Shown: piece after piece, positions 35,025 to 48,636 of the stretch
How the letters are laid out: every line of letters starts with the position of its first letter
Numbering within the stretch: position 1 is the stretch's first letter
DNA from: Chlorops oryzae
Taxonomy: Eukaryota > Arthropoda > Insecta > Diptera > Chloropidae
Assembly (NCBI GenBank): GCA_020466095.1
Contig: CM035807.1
Coordinates: 98,012,481 to 98,076,480, forward strand
Length of the DNA stretch: 64,000 nucleotides
Reading direction: 5' to 3'
Translations under genes and position numbers: made by a program
Notes under the pieces: generated by a model
The model's input: the letters and a program-made list of their open reading frames with translations, nothing else
Told to the model about the DNA's origin: nothing
Database searches by the model: none

Positions 35025-35863
35025 AAAAACAATTGAGTTCCCAACTTTATCCAAATTGTAGAACGCATAATGTAAAATTAAAAAACAAATTCCGATCAAA
35101 TGAATTTTTATTTCAAACTAGCGAACTTCGCACCGCCTTCGGTTTGGACTAGGAAATAAAAGGGGGGTTTTTTTTAAACTAACGAAACGAAAACGTTTCG
35201 ATGTTATCTCGCTTGATTATTTTCCTAGCGAAGGCTAATATCATAGAATAAGTAATAATATTTAATTTAATATTAATTTTTTTTATATTAATTTTAATAT
35301 TTAATAGTTATTAGTTATTCTATGCTAATATTCAGCCCGTTTCTAAATATTCCCGGGAACCTTTTCCCTACGGATTTGAAAGGAATTCTTCTACTCTAAG
35401 CGTACTGGGAAGGGAATATAAAGGTTGCAAGAACTTCGAATATTTTTATGCTGATTAATATTCATAATATTGGGTTTGACATATTGAATTGAAATATTAA
35501 ATTCGAATTCTGAGAGAATTAACCACTCGCAGTCTTTGTCAAATTCGCCAGAGTGAACAGTAAACACAATGCGCTCTTGTCCATTGCAAACACACCGTCC
35601 AAATCGTTTTGGTTTGTTTTCTTTTTCGCTTTTTGTTTTGTTTCTATATTTCCACCCATGATACAAGAAAACATCTTGTAGGTTGACCAAGGCAAATGAA
35701 AGGTTGGAAAAAAAATTTATATGGCCCGCCATGCACACCAAAAATGGAGAGGCAAAACATAGTGCGCCAATAATGTCGGGACGCTGGGCATTTCAAAGCG
35801 AGCTTGACCGACTTTAGCTTTCTTACTTGTTCGAATTTAAAGTCATCAGCTTTACGATATTAA
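35025..35863. other. intergenic with a repeat-family fragment
   Basis: Apart from the family B repeat at about 35328-35460 no gene or regulatory feature is supported. Confidence 0.45.
35328..35460 (+). mobile_element. repeat family B fragment
   Basis: It begins TATTCAGCCCGTTTCTAAAT, then TATTCCCGGGAA, CTACGGATTTGAAAGGAATT and CTGGGAAGGGAATATA, collinear with the inverse copy at 9350-9489. Its start resembles the AGCCCGATTCT end of family A. Confidence 0.6.
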
Positions 35864-35889
35864 TATCGATACACATATATGTATCGATA
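35864..35889. promoter_or_regulatory. paired DRE motifs in a palindrome
   Basis: TATCGATA at 35864-35871 and again at 35882-35889, arranged as a near-palindrome around CACATATATG. TATCGATA is the DREF/BEAF-type element of fly housekeeping promoters. It may be part of a promoter or boundary, but no adjacent exon is proven. Confidence 0.45.
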
Positions 35890-35926
35890 TTTATTTAGAT
35901 ATGTCTCGATAAATACACCGATACGT

Positions 35927-36050
35927 CAAAAGTTTGCGTCTTGACCAAATCGGGTCGTGTCTGAACTACATCTCTGTAACAAAAGTTTGCGTCTTGACCA
36001 AATCAGGCTGTGTCTGAAATATGTTTCTATAACAAAAGTTCGAGTCTTAG
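35927..36050. repeat. 53-bp minisatellite, two full copies plus a partial
   Basis: Units start at 35927, 35980 and 36033 with CAAAAGTTTGCGTCTTGACC (the third has CAAAAGTTCGAGTCTTAG). The first two are about 85 percent identical by eye. Confidence 0.8.
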
Positions 36051-36167
36051 CTTTTGGCTCTTTTTTCGATTCGATTTTCGCTTTTATATTTTTTCAAGTG
36101 GCAGCCATGGTTGAGTGTAGTTTGCAGAGATGGGCGATTTCGTTCAGTTAAATTATCGAACGAACTA

Positions 36168-36337
36168 CAGTCGAAACTCTCTATAACGAACTCTTCTATA
36201 GCCAAATTCTCTCATTAGCGAATCTTTTGAAAATTTTTTGCTACATTTTTAGTGCCTTTTTTTCTACTAACAGCAAATTCTCTCTATAACCAATTTTTTT
36301 CCATTCCCTTGAAGTTCATGTTAGAGAGTTTCGACTG
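36168..36337. mobile_element. pogo/Tigger-like MITE with TA duplication
   Basis: The left end is TA-CAGTCGAAACTCTCTATAAC and the right end is TTAGAGAGTTTCGACTG-TA. 170 bp, no coding capacity. CAGT-type ends with TA duplication and internal CTCTATAAC repeats are typical of pogo-like MITEs. Confidence 0.78.
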
Positions 36338-37380
36338 TAGTTCATTTATCGGAAGCTTTTTAACTTACTGTTGACGTTTGCAGTGAAGTTGGCTGTAATA
36401 TTAGTTTGACATTTTAACTGCCGCAACATAGCAAACATTCAAGTGGTCCACTCCAAGTGACAGTTCACTTAAGGTGACTTTACGCTAGGTTCTTTTTGCT
36501 GGATACTAAATTTTGTTGCATTTGTTTTCCATGGAAAAAGGAACTGACACATTGCCCGTCAAATGAGCATGTTATTTAAAAGTGGTAATATTATTAGGGC
36601 AATTTAAACATTCAAGTGGTCCACTCCAAGTGACACTCCACTTACCCTATTTTTATAATTTTTTTTTTAATTTTCTATACATTTGTACGAAAGTCTGACC
36701 AAGTTCGTTCCGAATGAGTTAGTTCGTTCAATTGAACTAGAATTATACAAGTTCAGTAGTCAGACGTTTTTGATTGAATTAAGCATAATCGAAAACTTGG
36801 TGATTTATTGATTTTGTTTAATTATATAGGAATTTATAAAATTCGGAAAATGCTCTTCTTTTTGGTTATTATATTATTTTGCTATGAATTCATGACATGC
36901 TGCACATATCGCACCCTTGCTAATAAATCGGCACAATTCAAAATTTTTTAATCAATTTTTTTTATATTCGATTGCATTTTTCTGTAAGATACCCAACACC
37001 TAGAAATTTAACACTTATATTGACTGATGCAGCAATCGATTGAGAGTAATATAAGTTTAGAAAAAACATTATTTCTCCTTAGTTTTAAGAGAGATTGAAT
37101 GATTTTCGAGAAATGCGAAATTTTGAATTGTGCCAATTTAGTAGCAAGGGTGCGATATGTTCAATTTAAAACATGAAACTCTGACAATATGAGCCAAATC
37201 TTTGAATTTAATAAATCAACACTTCGACTTCTTTTCAAACAAATCGTCGAATATTCGTATTTTATGGAATTTTGCAAGCGAGTCTCATTCGAATTCGTTT
37301 ATCGCGTTAGAATTTGAAAAAGAAGATAGAAAAAAAATCAGAAATACCGTTTTTTTATTTCCCAACAAAATCGATAATTG
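36338..37380. other. intergenic, direct repeat only
   Basis: A direct repeat of AAACATTCAAGTGGTCCACT followed by CCAAGTGACA occurs at about 36433 and 36605. No gene seen. Confidence 0.45.
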
Positions 37381-37386
37381 TATAAA

Positions 37387-37394
37387 TATCGATA
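37387..37394. promoter_or_regulatory. DRE motif upstream of a probable first exon
   Basis: TATCGATA, with further ATCGATAG and CATCGAC half-sites within 50 bases. It lies just upstream of the probable non-coding exon ending at 37646, as expected for a DREF-type TATA-less fly promoter. Confidence 0.45.
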
Positions 37395-37439
37395 GCGCTG
37401 AACATTTTCCAACATCGATAGTTCCATCGACTGTTTTGC

Positions 37440-37646
37440 AGCTCCGCTTTCGGTCGCATGTGTGTTCAAAACGAAGAGCGCAAAGGAAGTTTGTCTCAAA
37501 ATTTCAATAAATTTGCGGTCTAAAAAAGACGAATTCCAGTTTCGAAAACAAGAAAAAAAAAATAAAAAAAATTTAAAAATTAAAAACGTGTACATTCCCG
37601 AAGGAAATAAACAAAGAATTTATCAAGCAACACCGTTGAATTACGA
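37440..37646 (+). other. probable non-coding first exon
   Basis: A/G-rich 5' UTR-like sequence downstream of the DRE cluster, ending at a strong donor TTACGA-GTAAGT. The start is approximate. No ATG opens a frame continuing through the donor in a convincing way. It could be an alternative first exon of a plus-strand gene further right. Confidence 0.35.
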
Positions 37647-39410
37647 GTAAGTTGTTGTAAGTTGTAAGTTGCCGTTGTCTTACTCTCGTTGTTGCTGTAA
37701 TTTCAAATTTGACATTTCAAAATCGAAGTTACAAAGCAACAACAAAACCAAGAATTAATTCGTAATTTTCTTTTATTTGTTTTTTATTAAAGATTTTCCA
37801 AAATTGAAAATTGAAAAAAAAAAAAAATAAAAATAAACATGTTTAATGAGAGCATAAATTGTTGGAATGATTTGAGTGTGGATTGAATGAAAACGAAATG
37901 AAACTAACGAAAATAAAAACTATTCGAACGGAAATATTTCGCGGAACATTGTCGTAAAAGGCGATTTTATAGTTTTTGATGTTTTCCATGAATTTTGGCG
38001 GCGTAGAAATATGATTAATGCCGAAAATCGGCAACAATATGGTAGCGCATCGCCCATAGGAATTGCACTTGTTTGCTACTGCGCCTCATGGTGCTGCCAC
38101 CCCACAAAAAAAAAAAAAAAAAAAACAGAGCAACGCCACCCCACAGTACTCCACGCACACCCACAAGTGCCCAGCAGCTGTCGCGCTAGCTGGCTGACTG
38201 ACAAACAAATAAACGCCATCGGGCCAAAGCCAGACAAGACCCAACCAGACCCGACCAGACCAAGTCAACTGAGCGCCCATTTGTGGCGAATTTTTTGTTG
38301 TTGTTTGCTTTTTTCTCGTTATTTCTGCTTACCACATTCCTTTGCGGCGCGTTAAATTCATTACAGGGAAAACAAGTTTTGTAAGCAAGCATGCGGTGCC
38401 GCAAAGCGGGGGCAGAGGGGCAGACCAGATCGTGGTTCCGCTGAAAAACGCATTACTTTGCGCTGTTTGTTTGTTGCAAATGTCGACGTTGTTGTTGTTG
38501 CTGCAGCTCTTGCACTGTTTACGTGCTCTTTCGTAGTTTTCCTTTGTCCACCTGTACGCGAAAGCCACAAAGAATTAAGTGGTAAAAAGAAAAACCAAGG
38601 AAAAAAAAATAGTAAAAAATAAAAAAAATTAGAAAAAAAACCAATGCAAGAAAATGCAAAAAGTGAACATAAAAATGTGGAAAACGAGGAAAATGAGATA
38701 AATGTAGAGCAACGGCCACGCTATTTTGAATGAACCGCAAGTTGGCCGATTTTGCTTGAGTTTTAGTGATTTTTCCCGTAGAACATATGTTAACCATATG
38801 TTTGGCGCAAAATTTCACATCAATCGAAATGCGGTGAAGGCGGCGAAAGCGCAAAGGAGAAAGGGGAAGCCTATCCCAACATATTGTATATATACATATG
38901 TATGAAAGAACGAATGTCAAATCAGTCAATCGCGATTCTTGCCATCCACTCCACATGGCAGTTTGACATTTCAACCATCACGACGTTTTCACCATGCCAC
39001 AACACAGCGCCGCATAGAGTACGAAATGCCGTAACATACGGCACGATAACCATTCCAACGTTAATGGCTAAGCAATTCGCCTCCCCACTGCCCATACAAA
39101 ACCCCTTTTTCCAACATATATTTGTACATATACTGCCTGTCGCTCCCTTAGATGGGCCACCCCCGTTTAACCGTTAGATTTCTCATTCACCATACTTACT
39201 TTTTGCCGCTCACCATTCGCCGGCTCTCATTCGGCTCTCTTGGTCTTCTCTCGCTGCCTCATCTCTCATTGGTCTATTTGTTACATTTCGGTTTTGATAC
39301 GCTCTGTGCCTTAATCGGCTTCCTCGAGACCGCGACATTCTATGGGGGCATTTGACAAAACTATGGTGTGGCAACCATGAAGTAGAGGACACTCGAACGC
39401 AACAAATCTG

Positions 39411-39418
39411 TTGACGTC
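39411..39418. promoter_or_regulatory. CRE-like palindrome TGACGTCA
   Basis: A perfect cAMP-response-element palindrome in the context GTTGACGTCATCGCG, within 60 bases of a Y-shaped drop from GC-richer to A-rich sequence. It may mark a promoter or enhancer; no exon is attached to it. Confidence 0.35.
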
Positions 39419-42400
39419 ATCGCGCCATCCAGCCGAGGGTTGCCCTATAAGAAATTTAGAAACTGTACGATAAATTGTAGTAAGTGATTAGACCGAAAGA
39501 GTGCAAGAAGTTAGTTGCCGGTAGCTGCCTGTTGAGGAAAAACTATTTAAAAAAATAAAAATAAAAAATCAAGTGCCTCTGACTAAATTGGAGAATAAAT
39601 TTCCACTTGAAAGAGAAAAACGAAAATAATTTATGAATTTTTTTTTTTTATTATTAATATTGCCTTCTGACGTAAGTGTAATTTAAGCCATACATACATA
39701 TACATATATGCAGTCGGAATTATTGATAACGGTTCTATACTATTGAACGATACCATATTTTAAAAAAATTGATTTAAATCCATAAGTTCCTTTAACAGCT
39801 GTTTCCGGTTAAGTTTTTCGGTGTTAAAAATATAAAGTTTGCTTAAAAATTTTCGCCACTCACTTAACATATGGTTGAAGATTAGCAGCTGATTTTTTAC
39901 ATATATGTATATTAAAATATATATCTTTATAAAACTATGTATCTATGTAAGTATCTTTTGGGTGGCCTTCTTTTTGTGTGCGCATCCAAAAGTTGAAAAG
40001 AAAATCATTTTCAATGAAAGAAAGTCCTCAGCGCCTTCAATTCAAGGCACTGCGAAAACTCTTCAAAGGAATTACTTCTTGAAATTGCTCCTTAAAGTTT
40101 TCGGAATTGAAGTCCTATCGTCGTCTCGCTCGTCTTGCCCAGCGTCTTTGTTTGCTGTCTTGTGATTTCCATCATTATTTCTATTTTTTTTTTTCACTTG
40201 CTTGTCCACAGTTTTATCACGCAATTCAAAGGAAATTTGAATGCTCAAGACAAATTAGCCCCATTTGCAACAGACAGTCTAAAGCGCTCTCCTTACTCCT
40301 CTCTCTATTCCCATTTTCCATTTCCCATTCCCCATTTGCCATTCTCCATTCAAATCGCGCTACTTGGACACCCGATTCGGTGGTTTCCATAGTTGTCAGT
40401 CATGAAAACTAAAGCGACGATATGACCTTTTTGCCATTTTGTCATTTCCTCGTTTAACTTTCTTTCCTTCTAATTTGAAACAATTTTCCTTGTTTGCAAG
40501 ACTTTGTATCCTTCGATGACTTACTGCCATTTCTGTTGTTGTGTTGTTGTTGTTTTTATTGTTTTTGCTCTTGTGTCGCAGTAAAAAAGTCATTTGAAAG
40601 GTTTAAGTGAGTCTTAAAAGCTTTTGTGAAGTGCTCTTTGCGGTGTCTGCACGAATATCTACGAAGGTGAAAACTCAAGGCAAAGCAAACAGAATTTTGT
40701 TGTTTTTTTTTTTTTTTTTGTTTTGTGCTATTTACTTTAAAGACGTTGTCCATATGGTGAGGAGCCCTCAGAGAAGAATAAAGCACGAATTTCGTTCAAT
40801 CATACGCGCGAGCTACACGCGTGCTGTGTGTGTGCGTGCGTGTGCGTTTGCGTGCGTCAAATTAAGCCACAAAAATTTTCCGCAAGGAGTCATTCGACTC
40901 CCCACTTTGGGGATTTCATTCGAAGATGAATGATTCTGAACGATCCCGAATGATTTGGGGAATTGCGAAAATTCGTTTTCTTATGGACACGTACAGCACA
41001 GCATCAAGTCATGTCGAATGACCTATTCTACCATAGCCAGAGTTACTCTTATCGCCCAACATCTGGGATGAGTGGTCGGAGTGGTATGAGCGTAGCAGCG
41101 ATTTTCTGCCACCCATTTGCATTCCATATGGTCGCGCAATGACGTTATTGCCATTACTAGCGCGTCATGCTTTTCGAAAAGTAATCACTTGATAACTATG
41201 CACCCACCATCACCGTCACTGGCACTGGAACTGGCAGCGGCATCGTCAATGCCATTGGTTTTAAATGGTGACACTGCTGCTACCATGATTAAGCATCAGT
41301 TCCCGCTGTGGTTGCAGTAATTGCGTTGCGTTCTGATGCGTAGTTATCCTTTTCGAATCTTCCCTCCTAGTTCGCCTATTCATGTGTACCTATGTATGTA
41401 TATATGTATTGTATGCGTTAGATAGGTCATATATTGGTTGGCGCTCGATGTCCTTGTTGTTCACGTTTAAAAATAGCAACAAAACTTTGCGTAGGCGATC
41501 TCAATGACGGACTGTGGATGGGTTGCTATCAGAATGGAATGGAATGGAATGGATGATGGTATGGTATGGAGTGATGGTGCAAATAAACAATGTATGGCAG
41601 CACTGTGTAGGCAGTTCGTAGCGTGGTAGGGACAATTCTCCAATTACATTTATTGATTTGCTTTTTCCTCTGCCCCAGTATGATGATGTTGATTGCAAGT
41701 AAAGTGGGTGGTATGTATGTATATACATTGTATATGCTTTCAAGCATTTCAGAGTTGAAGCGTGGATTCTTTGAAATATAAAACCGATGTGCTCAATGTT
41801 GGTTCATCGAAATCAATTTAATTACAAAAAAAAAAATTAAATAAATAAAAATAATTAATCTGTTATGTTTCTCCTTAGAACTTAAACCAACGTAAGAAAT
41901 TAAAATCTTAATTCAAACTTATAAAGATAAATAAATAAATGAGAAAGTTTCAGTGGATTTATTTAACTTTCTTCACAAAGTGGTTTGCCCTTTTGTTAGT
42001 TTGTTGCTTCTTGGTTTTATCTTTCGTCGATTCTTCGTCGATGCTATAATTGAAAAGCCTTGAAGTGTTTTCAATTCAATTAGTTTGAACTTTTCCTTTC
42101 TTTGAGCACTTGTTTCTCTCTCAGGTTGAAGGTTGCTGATGAAAATAATGAAAGGAAGTCCTTGTGAAAACACAAAGATTCGGTTCATTTAATTTTGTTG
42201 CTCGTCAAGGATCTCCTCGGCTTTTTATTTTTCTTATTTGATGAATCTGTTCCTCCTTTGTCAAGGTTGACAATTCAAATAGACCCACGCACTCTCAAAA
42301 ACTGAACACAAACATTTCGGTGGCAGATCCTTATACCTCAAAGGACTTTGAGTAGAATTTCTAAAAGATGAATTTTTCTTTTTTTTTTTTGGTGTAGGCT

Positions 42401-44660
42401 TGATGTCTCCAAGGCTTTTTTGATATTTCAGTTAGCGCTTTCATTATTATCGAATTGAAGAAAACGAAATCCCCGACGGCTTTAATTGGATTTATGATAC
42501 CTTTTTTTTTTTTTTGCTATTTGATATTTTCGGAATATTTTTGGCTTCATAGTCGTTATTCTGCTTGTTCTCTAAAAATAAAAATAGAATTTATTTTTGT
42601 ATATGATAAAGCAAAAATATGATTGATGATATGAGAGAGATAATAAAACATGCACGGGAAACGTGTCAATTACGTTACTGTAACGATGATTGTGCTTCGA
42701 ATGAATTTTTCTACGCTGTCAGAAAACGAAATCCATCATACTTTTCATTCAAATAGCTAGTTATGACTTTCAATTTTCAGCTCAAGTTTTGCCTCGAAGT
42801 ATGCAACGTTTTTTTTTGTATTTTTTTCTTATTGAAATCTTTCCTACTTTTCGCTGTCTTTATGACAAGGTCGCGGAAAAATATTTTAAAGACATTTTAA
42901 GACAATATTTTGAATTGGAGCGCAGTAAAAATTCCTCCAGGATTGCTTAATGTCCGTGGCATTACTTACACTCCATTAGCTCTCAACAATGAAGTATGCT
43001 TATTTTTCAGGCTCTTCAGGGAAATGCAGGAAGTTTTCAATTCAAAATTTTGAGTATTTAAAAGCCATTCGAAGGGGGAGGGGACTCATTGCGATTTAAC
43101 ACAATCCAAGGGCTTATGAAATCGTGTCACTTCCAGATACCTCATGTACCTTCCTACTGTGCCCAGTGGCTTTCGCATTGGCTTTCATCTGTGCCTGTTT
43201 GCTGCGTGGGCTTTTGATTTTGTTCGGCTGTTGTTTTTGGTTTTTGTTTTTAATTTTCATTTCCCCTTAGTACTTTCAAAGTGCTCTTGCTGTTCTATTG
43301 TTGTGGTTGTGCCTCCTACTCTGCTGTGCTACAGTAAATGTGAAGTCTTATAGCTCTAGCCGCTTTAGTCGTTCCAGCTGTTGTTTTTGTCCTTGGTTTT
43401 GTTATAGACGCAGATGTTTTTGTTTTATAGTCCTTGTCGTAGGTGTGCCCGCGAATGCATCTGGAATGTAAAATGCTTAGTACACAGAAAAAAAATATTT
43501 GGCTATTGAACGATATGTATTTTCTTTCTTTTTTTCTTTTTTTTTGTTGACGTGATAAATCGAATGAATTCCTTCCAAAGAACTCATTAATATTCGCTCT
43601 CAAGGGATTCATAGCCTAAGTGAGTTTCTATAAAAGTATTTCGCAGAGATTCAGAGTATCTGTATATTATCATTAAGCAAAGTGATTTATTCGTACCAGG
43701 AGAATTCCAGAATTTCCTGAAAACTCTCAGCTAAGACTTTTTGCAACATCATCAAAACAGTTCCTTCATCTGTATACGAAAGAATGTTGCCGCCCATGCA
43801 GAGCAGATTTTAATTACAGCATGTGTAGGCAGAAGCTCCATCAATATTTCATCAGTACCTATACCCTTATCATGAGCGTAATCCTGAAGTAAGGAAAAGT
43901 TATATAACTGCTAATCGCCATTGCATTGTGTGAGTGTGTGTGTGAGTTTCTTTGAATGAAATATCAATTAACATCTTGTTACCATGACCTTTCACCATTT
44001 TGCCAGTTAGACTTCCGCTTTAATTTGAATGAAGAATACGGCTCACAAATTCCGTGGGCTTATTGCTGTGAATCCTTTTGTTTTCTTTTTTTTTTTTGTT
44101 GTGTTTTTTTTTGTCAGTGTATGTTTCTACTATACACACGAAATTTAATAATATGAAATGATATGATGCTCAGCGAGTTGACATTAAAAATGGTGTGCTC
44201 AAATGATGCTCGAATGTGCTAGGATGTGTGCATGTGAGCTGTGTGTGTGTTTAGTGTTCGCTCGTTTTATGAGCGTGTGCGTGTTTCATTGCGCTGTTTA
44301 ATTAGGTTTGTTTTATTATTACACGTCGCCCGAGCTCTTCAAATGTTATATTTCTAATTAAAGTTGCAGCTCTTTGAGAGCATTTCGAAAAAACAGAAAA
44401 AAAAGAAAACTTCGTTTATATTGAGTTAAGTGTTTGCAGGAGCATTAGAAGGAAATCATTGCCGTTAGACTTGGCGACGTAGGCGCTTTACGCAAACGCT
44501 GCACAGGGAAAGTTGTGCGAATAAAATTAAAATTTTAATTTTCCCTTTAATGTCGGGACATGAGTTTGTCAAGTCAAGTTGCGCTTTTTTTATCATTCTG
44601 TACTTGAATCTTAGAAAGAAAATTTAAGAGGGATTTGTATTTAAGATGGCCTTCATCGCT

Positions 44661-44905
44661 CATTTACTTTAATAATGTCATATCTTAAAAAACACGATTT
44701 TGAAGATAATGATGAGAAAATATTCGGTATAGTGTGCCTCACATTGTGTAAAAATTTGGTATCAATACTTAATTATAGGCACTCTCTTTATAGGAAGAGA
44801 ATAATGTCAAATTTCTTCATCAAAATTCAAGTGAATTGAAAACTTTAAACGCGTTTTTCTCAAAATCGATTTTTTTGAGATATGACATTCTTGAAGTAAA
44901 TGTGG
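44661..44905. mobile_element. imperfect inverted-repeat element
   Basis: The left arm CATTTACTTTAATAATGTCA then TATCTTAAAAAA mirrors the right arm TTTTTTGAGATATGACATTC then TTGAAGTAAATG. The internal motif ACTTTAAACGCGTTTT also occurs in the TTAA-flanked element at 31.8 kb (near 31990), hinting at shared ancestry. Confidence 0.5.
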
Positions 44906-47075
44906 GATATACCTTCATCGAGATATTATTTCGAAATAAAAGAATTGATTCATTAAATCTCACTCTTTTTGTTAATTTAAAATAAGCAAAGTAAAGCTTA
45001 AAATTCTTCTATTTTTTTTTAAAGAGATTCGTCGTAGGCGAATTATTCAATCAGAAATGAAAGTGTGAAAGTTCTTTTGTCGATTTCAATGAGAAAAATT
45101 TCAAGTTAAAAAAGTATTATATTCTTGGAATGAACAAACAATTCTGAAAGCTGTCGAGAAAGACCGACACCAACACAATTGGACCTTTGCTCTTAACTTT
45201 TACTTCCATCATCGTTTTACTTTCATGCAGCCTAAAATTCAGATGAAAATCGTTCAGAAAATTCCGAGAAAGAAAAGAATTTAATGCCTAGCTTCTCAAA
45301 TATTTGTTCTTTTGAATTAAAATTCATGAGCGGATCAAAGCTTAAAGAATCTCAAATCCATCAAAACTTCTAAAGACAGATGGAATGGTGCTCCTAACCT
45401 GGTAAAATCCATGCGAGTAGACCACAACAAAAAGCTTCCTTTCATATTCGAAAATTTATTTTTAAGAAAATTAAACAATCACCGAAATGGGATCAGGGAA
45501 AATCATACGTTTCAATGTACTTAAGTAGGTACCTCCAGAGACATTCATGCTCATACCTGTTAAATGAAAATTGCACTTTTGTGAGTGAATGCGTTGATGG
45601 GATATTTACTTGAACTACCTTTTTTAAGCGGCATATCCGCATGGGATAACTTGTTGCGCGTTAAAAGTCAATTTCAAAAAATGAAAAAAAAAAAAAAAAC
45701 AAAACGGCGCTTTTCTCCGGCATTTTCCATGGGAGAGTGTGTGGGCATGTATATGTGCTGTGACTGTAAAGAGCATAAGGGATTTAGTGTGGTGAAAAAA
45801 GTGCAAGATTTTTGCTGCTCAGTTTTTTTTTCCTTTGCGCCTGTGTTCGAAATGTGGTGGAAAGAGAAATGAGAAATGTCGAAAAATAAATTGAATGATG
45901 AGGACTTGCCGAATGGAGAGAGCGTCGAGAGAGCGAGAGTGTGTGTGTCTGTGTGTACGTAAGATAGTTCCTATGTACTTAGTAATGTTGGTGTTAAAAC
46001 GCCTACGACTTCCGCATGCCGAAAATGCCGAACTATTCATTCCGTTGCTTGTTTTTTTTTAAAACTATTTTTTGTTTGCTTATTTTTCCTACGCTTGCCG
46101 GCTTATTTATGCTTCGCACGTGACGTACTTTTGCAATTATTCCTCCCCAGAGCGGAAGAATTTTTTTTGAGCATGATGGCTCTGAAATGGCTTGTTCAAT
46201 CATAAAGCAAGGAGGCTGAAGCATAGCTCTAAAATCGCACAAAACGATCTAAATCTCGATGCTCCATTTTCGATTCGTTTTGACAACTTGAGGTTCTTCG
46301 GTCTTTCGAGTTTTGTGAACTGTTTCGCTTTTTCGCTGTTTCTCTTATTGACTTAAAGTAGTCAACATTTGAATTTTCTTTGGCATTTTGTTTGTGGTTT
46401 TTATATTACGCATACCATGTCTTATTATCGCTGCTTGTGGCATGCTCTCTCGGCAGCGTTGTTCTATCCATTCCACTTTGCTTAAGTTGACTCAAATGGG
46501 ATTTTCTTCTTGTTAAGAAATGCCTTTTACCAATGTGCTTGGCTTTCATATAAGCTGCAATTGCTTTCTTTTCACTTTAATTGCATTTTTCAGTTTGTTG
46601 CTTCAGCTAAAGAATTTGGCTTTTGAGGATTTTTCTTTTTTCATTTGGCTTCCTTGTTCGTTTCTTTTGGCATTTTCACAGACGCATTTCTGTGCGTATC
46701 TACTATCTTCATATATGTGTGTGTTTATGTATCTACGTTCATTTCGTTTTGTTTAAATCTCTTAATTTTCCTGTTGTGCTTTTTGGGTGCGGGGGTGAAG
46801 TTTTTTTGTGGAAATTTTACAGCAACATTCCCGTTAATTGCTGCATGTTTACGTTGTATAATCAGTGCTAAACAGTTATTGTACGTAAAGGGTTGAAATT
46901 TCCTTAATTGAATTCACGTCTCGATTTCATCTTCTACTCCCCTCCAATGCTCGTAGACATTTTCTATTTTTAGTTGGCTTATGGACGAACCAAACTATTG
47001 TAATTGATTCTAATCAAAATTCAGAAAACAATAAAGATTTTGACTCAATTTCGTTTTGCTTGAATTGGCATACGT

Positions 47076-47127
47076 GTCGTATGTGGCTTATCAATTTAAA
47101 CAATTGAAATGGCAACACTCATACGAC
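47076..47127. repeat. GTCGTATG ... ACACTCATACGAC inverted motif
   Basis: GTCGTATG at 47076 faces ACACTCATACGAC at 47115. The same 13-mer occurs as GTCGTATGAGTGT at 51230 and at 63082. Confidence 0.6.
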
Positions 47128-48636
47128 ATGCGAACTTGCCTGCAGCATTTATTGAAGGAATTTATTCATCTCGTGTTTTGTTGCCTAAAATTTGTCATGC
47201 AGGAATAACTAAATAGTCTTCAATTGAAATATAATCATATCCACATATTTACATATTTAGGTTAACTGGGGTAAGTCAGGCTTCAAATATTCGAATTAGT
47301 TTAATTGCATTATGAAAACGAAGAAGAAGAAGTAAGGAGAAGTCAGAAGTGTTATTCAGCGATAGATATTTGAAGATAATCTCTTGAGTTAAACTCTTAC
47401 AATCCATTGTATAACTCAATCAATCTGATTATGCTTTTCTGCAATGGGAATTTTCTTTATGAAGTGTAGTTTTTACTGGATTTGTTCACTCTCAATATTA
47501 TTTAATAGAGTTTATCAAACAAATTGAAGCTATTTGACGCTAAAGTTTGCAACATGAAATGAAAGAGCGATTCATTATCTGGTTTGTGGCCCTGTGTGGG
47601 TTAATAGGCAATTATGTATGTCAATTTTGGCCCGTGACTTAAGTGTATTTTGTGTGATTTAACATAGGTGAAAATGTCTGTTCATGCAGTGTTTTTCCTA
47701 TGAAAATTGATGAAAATTTTCAATTCGATTCCAATTTCGACTTAAGATTTTCGCCACCACGCCAGTTTTACTCATCAGAATACGTTTGTTGGTTTCCAAC
47801 TTTCCAAAAATCTACATCTACCTGACAGCAGTCATATTCCTGGTTTAAGCTTTCATTTCACTCCGTTTATACGTCTACCATTATTCAAATAAAATGGCAA
47901 AATATTCTACAACAAAGCTACAAGATCTAACCATTAATCTCTGAAATGGTCAAAGTACTACAAACAAAACTATTGGAACAGTTGGTTTGAAAATTACAAA
48001 GGTTTTTAAATAATAATGTAAACGCTGGAGAAGCCTCAGTTCTCATCAAGTGACCCCACTGAAATTGACCACAGTATGTTAGGTAGGTCCTTTTTCTTCC
48101 TTGCTTTTCTACTTAATAACAGTTCTTGTCTCCCCAAGAATTACTTATTTTCGAAAATATTTTCTAACATCCCGGCTGGAAAACCACCTAAAGAAGTGAT
48201 GTGATTAGCTTAGGTCTAGCTAGTTTTTGCCACAATATAGATAAAGTCTAGGCTGGGCCTAGACAGAATCCTTGACTAACAAATCTTGACTCGATCAGGC
48301 TTATATTGGCTCTACTTTGGCGCTGGGTAGAATCGCTCCTATATTGGCGATGACGTGAATAATGTAGACAAAGGCTATGATAATTTTCTCATGTATGGAT
48401 AGAAAATTCATCGGCGTCATGTGGGCAAGTAATGTGCCGCCTGTTTAGCGGCTTAGGAAAAATCTAGACAGTACCTCACTAGATATTACTAGTTATAGCC
48501 CGTGTGAATTTTAACCGAAAGAGAAAATTCGAGACAAATTATTTTTTTATAGTTCTCACTTCGTTTAAATTCGATGAAATATAAAACGCGTCCTTTGCCT
48601 TTTAAACGTCACCTTTTGCGCAAAGGCGATATGCTC

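Noticed and set aside
35927..36050. CRISPR-like array
   Set aside because: Units are contiguous 53-bp repeats without spacers, in a eukaryotic genome; it is a minisatellite.
43144..43353. Hydrophobic open frame resembling a membrane protein
   Set aside because: T-rich sequence gives Phe/Leu/Val by composition; no initiator context, splice signals or homologue recognised.
46520..46896. Overlapping hydrophobic open frames in three frames
   Set aside because: Composition-driven; three frames cannot all be real and none has supporting context.
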